A stretch of DNA of 64,000 nt from Candidatus Chlorobium masyuteum (GTDB taxonomy: Bacteria > Bacteroidota > Chlorobiia > Chlorobiales > Chlorobiaceae): positions 1 through 64,000 of the forward strand of contig NZ_JAAORA010000008.1 in the NCBI RefSeq assembly GCF_011601315.1. Direction: 5' to 3'. Within the stretch, counting starts at the first letter, position 1; each line of letters opens with the position of its first letter. Below, in pieces: positions 61,431 to 64,000 of the stretch. The translations under genes and the position numbers were made by a program. The notes below the pieces were generated by a model. That model was not told the DNA's origin, made no database searches, and saw nothing but the letters and a program-made list of their open reading frames with translations.

Positions 61431-61799
61431 ATGGAAACCTATAAACTCGTATTGCCCGAACACCTCAACCACTACGGCTTTCTCTTTGGCGGAAACCTGC
61501 TGAAATGGATTGACGAGGTGAGCTACATTACCGTTTCGCTTGACTATCCGGGCTGCAACTTTGTCACCGTCGGTATGGACAAGGTGGAGTTCAAAAAGAG
61601 CATAAGGGGTGGCACAATCCTCTGCTTTGTCACGGAAAAAAGCAAAATCGGCCACACCTCGATCGAGTACACCGTGAATGTCTTCAAAAAGAGTATTGAT
61701 ACCGGCGGCAGGGTTCTGGTGTTCAGCACCAACATCACCTTTGTCTGCCTGAATGAGAAGGGGGTCAAAAAGGCGCTCTGCGCCGGAAGTCCACATTGA
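61431..61799 (+). CDS. Acyl-CoA thioesterase, hotdog fold (YciA-like)
   Basis: 122 residues from [13 protein letters not shown] at 61431; an earlier in-frame ATG at 61404 is less family-like. The hotdog signature [19 protein letters not shown] contains the Asn/Gly/Asp residues of the active site, and [15 protein letters not shown] follows. It hydrolyses acyl-CoA; the chain-length preference is unknown. Single gene, convergent with the LptF/G gene. Confidence 0.88.
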   Translation: METYKLVLPEHLNHYGFLFGGNLLKWIDEVSYITVSLDYPGCNFVTVGMDKVEFKKSIRGGTILCFVTEKSKIGHTSIEYTVNVFKKSIDTGGRVLVFSTNITFVCLNEKGVKKALCAGSPH

Positions 61800-61832
61800 A
61801 AAACATGCTGAAGCGAAGAGCGGCACGCTCTG

Positions 61833-63140
61833 TTACCGGGTAGTGTTAAAAATCGAGCGGTTCAGAGAGAAAGCAAGCAGAATGCCGATGGCCGAGATGA
61901 CAATATTACCGAGCCACATTGAGAGCATGGGGTCCAGCAGACCGCGTTCGGCAATGGTCTCGCCTGAAATCATGAGCATCCAGTAAAGCACGAAAAAGAG
62001 CAGCGACATGCCTGCACCGACTCCGAACCCGCCACGACGCGCAAGAACGCCGAGAGGTGCTCCAACCAGAACAAAAACAAAACAGGCAAGGGAGAGCGAA
62101 TATTTCTTGTGATAGGCGGCCATATAACGGTTGTACATACTCCGGTTTGCACTGATACTCTGGCGTTCAGCGTCAAGCGCTGCGAGCTGCCTGTCAACAG
62201 AGCCTTCCGCAGAGATCTCCTTTTTGCGGCTCTCGTCCGCACTCCCCCCGGAACCCTTTCCTGCTATCTGACGATTCATGCTCTCAAGCGACAAATTGAT
62301 GCGCTTTTCAGATGCAGCTATCCTTTTTTGAAATTCGTCGCCAATAGAGAGTAACTCCCTTGCCGAGAGCTCACTGTCTCCGGTACGCATCCGGTTGGCG
62401 GAAGTGCGGGCAAATCCAAACCCTGACGACTCAAAGACAAAGCGATACTTTTTGAAACTCAGGTTTCGGTAGACCTGGTGCGCCGGTTGCTTTACCTGAT
62501 GGATTTCACCGTCAAGGAGCGTCATGACGAGATACTGGAAGTCGCCTGAAAACTCAATCGTTCCCCGCTCTGCTGTCACCATCGTGGTGAAATTCGGTCG
62601 GGAGCGATCATAGATCACGACACCCCTGATCTCCTTTGACTGATCATCGGCTTCACGAACAAGAATGGAATAACCATCCACAAGCGTTGAAAAGGCGTTC
62701 TCTTTCAGCCCGAACGCCGGTTTCGCCCTGGCGATATCAACCATGAGCGACTTGGCATAGTAGTTCGCCTGGGGAAGGACAATATTGTTGAACCGCTCAA
62801 CACCGAGAGAGAGCAGAAGAGCGGTACAGAGAACCGGAAACATGAGGCGGTAAAGGGAGATGCCCGAAGCCCTGAGGACCGTCATCTCGGAGTTTGTGGT
62901 AAGGGAACCGAATGCCATCACCACCGCAATGAGCACGGCCATGGGAGCTGCAAGCCCTACCATCCAGGCAGACTGGAGGATAATCAGCTCAAGAATCGCG
63001 GAGAATGCAATTCCCCTGCCGATAAACCGGTCGGCGAAACTGGCAAAAAACTGGAGGATCAGGACAAACAGAATCGTGATGAATGCAAAAAGGAAGGGCC
63101 CGACATGGGATTTCAGGATGTAGCGGTCAATAATTTTCAT
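61833..63140 (-). CDS. LptF/LptG-family permease (YjgP/YjgQ)
   Basis: 435 residues. Three membrane helices lie at about 12-115 and three at about 345-430, around a periplasmic beta-jellyroll domain. This is the LptF/G build that, with LptB, extracts lipopolysaccharide from the inner membrane. The start MKIIDRYILKSHVGPFLFAF is typical. An unusual Ser/Gly/Glu-rich stretch near 290-310 (GKGSGGSADESRKKE) interrupts the periplasmic part before the last helices. Only one permease gene is present here; its partner must lie elsewhere. Confidence 0.9.
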   Translation of the reverse strand: MKIIDRYILKSHVGPFLFAFITILFVLILQFFASFADRFIGRGIAFSAILELIILQSAWMVGLAAPMAVLIAVVMAFGSLTTNSEMTVLRASGISLYRLMFPVLCTALLLSLGVERFNNIVLPQANYYAKSLMVDIARAKPAFGLKENAFSTLVDGYSILVREADDQSKEIRGVVIYDRSRPNFTTMVTAERGTIEFSGDFQYLVMTLLDGEIHQVKQPAHQVYRNLSFKKYRFVFESSGFGFARTSANRMRTGDSELSARELLSIGDEFQKRIAASEKRINLSLESMNRQIAGKGSGGSADESRKKEISAEGSVDRQLAALDAERQSISANRSMYNRYMAAYHKKYSLSLACFVFVLVGAPLGVLARRGGFGVGAGMSLLFFVLYWMLMISGETIAERGLLDPMLSMWLGNIVISAIGILLAFSLNRSIFNTTR

Positions 63141-63395
63141 AACGAGTCTCTTTCACTTCTCTCCGGTTCATCACTGCCGTTGAGAGGCAGGTGAGATAGC
63201 CGGAGCATGATCTGCATCAATATAAAATAAAATCCCTTTGATCAGACCGGTTATGAAAAAGTCAACGACCTGCAAAGGCTCGTTTGCTGCCTTCGGCTGA
63301 ACTAACCCGGAAGAAGCCGTGTTACAACAGTACAAGCACCCTCTGACGCTTCGAATACTTTCCCCCCGTCTCTAAAACATGTAAACAGGAGCGTA

Positions 63396-63641
63396 ATGAT
63401 GAAAACCAACATCTGGTTAGTCGCAGGAATTGCAGGAATGCTTCTATCAACTCCGTTTGCTGATGCCCGGGCAAAAGTAACAGTAAACGTCGGGATCGGG
63501 GTTGGCCAAAACAGGGGCCATCATCACCATCTCCGCTACGTCCATAGAAGAGCCCCTCGCCGTATTGTCATTCGGACACGGCATCATGAGATCAGGCACC
63601 ATCATCACAACACCCGTACCAGAGTGGACATAAGGCTCTGA
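63396..63641 (+). CDS. Small exported His/Arg-rich protein
   Basis: 81 residues with a signal peptide (cleavage likely after FADARA). The mature part holds clusters HHHH (43-46), RRAPRRIVIRTRHH, and HHHH again near 69-72. A ribosome site AGGAG lies just before the tandem ATG-ATG. Such His-rich periplasmic peptides may bind zinc, copper or nickel, but no family is recognised. It stands alone between the LptF/G and MFS genes. Confidence 0.65.
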   Translation: MMKTNIWLVAGIAGMLLSTPFADARAKVTVNVGIGVGQNRGHHHHLRYVHRRAPRRIVIRTRHHEIRHHHHNTRTRVDIRL

Positions 63642-63759
63642 GATAGCTCTGGTCAAGGTTCACCGCAGAGAGGGAGTCAACCGGTTGCTCTCCTGCGGTT
63701 ATCCTGAACAAACCCGATCTGCCGCTGAACATGAAAGCTCCCTGAACGAACACAAGGGG

Positions 63760-64000
63760 CTACACAACCCGGTAGCGGGTCAGGGCAAAGGAGAAATAGA
63801 GGATGCTCGCAAGCATGATGACGTAGGGAAGACCGTCTGAACCAAGCACCTCCATGGCTGAGCCGATCAGGAGAATACCCGCCGTGCCGCCGGAGGCCTC
63901 CATAATCGAGTATCCGGCATTGGCTGAAACCAGTTCATCTCCCTCATATTTGTCGCCGATCAGGGCCAGAGAGGTGGAATAAATTGCACCGGTTACCCCT
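63760..64000 (-). CDS. C-terminal part of an MFS transporter (partial)
   Basis: The minus-strand frame enters from the right edge and stops with TAG at 63760-63762. The 79 visible residues hold a loop ALIGDKYEGDELVSANAGYS and the last two membrane helices, ending SFALTRYRVV. This is the helix 10-12 pattern of YcaD-like major facilitator transporters. Substrate and N-terminal part are not visible. Confidence 0.7.
   Translation of the reverse strand, partial: GVTGAIYSTSLALIGDKYEGDELVSANAGYSIMEASGGTAGILLIGSAMEVLGSDGLPYVIMLASILYFSFALTRYRVV

Overview
The window looks like a piece of a green sulfur bacterium (Chlorobiaceae, Chlorobium/Pelodictyon-like) chromosome. Three things point there: an 11-gene complex I operon (nuoA,B,C,D,H,I,J,K,L,M,N) with no nuoEFG, a HupSLC-type uptake [NiFe] hydrogenase, and a pyruvoyl-tetrahydropterin synthase/GTP cyclohydrolase pair that fits the pterins known from this group. 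The taxonomic call is inference from gene content; no rRNA gene is present.

Layout. 0-13.4 kb: end of a surface-protein gene, a ferredoxin/flavodoxin-NADP reductase, a tripartite RND efflux operon (membrane fusion protein, pump, outer-membrane lipoprotein) followed by a pentapeptide-repeat protein, then ogt, an MscS channel, a TolB-like propeller, an Old Yellow Enzyme and an alpha/beta hydrolase. 13.8-18.1 kb: an unusual co-directional cluster of a SET-domain protein, an ATP-grasp/SET fusion, an ABC exporter and a second small SET protein. Nearby are an arylamine N-acetyltransferase, an unknown gene and a methyltransferase. 20.4-23.1 kb: repeat-rich toxin-antitoxin debris, where a 578-bp direct repeat flanks a ParE-type TA pair and carries remnants of another antidote gene. 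23.1-28.2 kb: an AT-rich island with a broken XerD-like recombinase followed by three single-gene cassettes. Each cassette begins with 9-10 bases that are exactly complementary to the bases opening its own 3' attC-like site, which is the hallmark of integron cassettes. The last cassette encodes an 891-residue PHP-phosphoesterase/SMC-like ATPase, a likely defence protein.

28.6-35 kb: OsmC protein, PTPS-folE, and the hydrogenase genes hupS-hupL-hupC-hupD. 35-46.2 kb: the nuo operon, bounded by a strong terminator. 46.4-64 kb: housekeeping genes (TPR protein, ferrochelatase, PAP2-like protein, two tRNA-Leu, HIT protein, methyltransferase, TolC protein, rarA, ribE, GH13 amylase, tpx, DoxX, ribD, dCMP deaminase, rqcH-like gene, thioesterase, LptF/G permease, a His-rich exported peptide, end of an MFS transporter).

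Scattered through the host DNA is a family of about 140-bp elements with roughly 17-bp terminal inverted repeats (six copies or fragments). One supplies the stop codon of a gene and another sits directly against a start codon with a 4-bp target duplication. A second family of short palindromic repeats (four copies) is often found beside them. The most interesting systems are the SET/ATP-grasp/ABC cluster and the integron-like cassette array.
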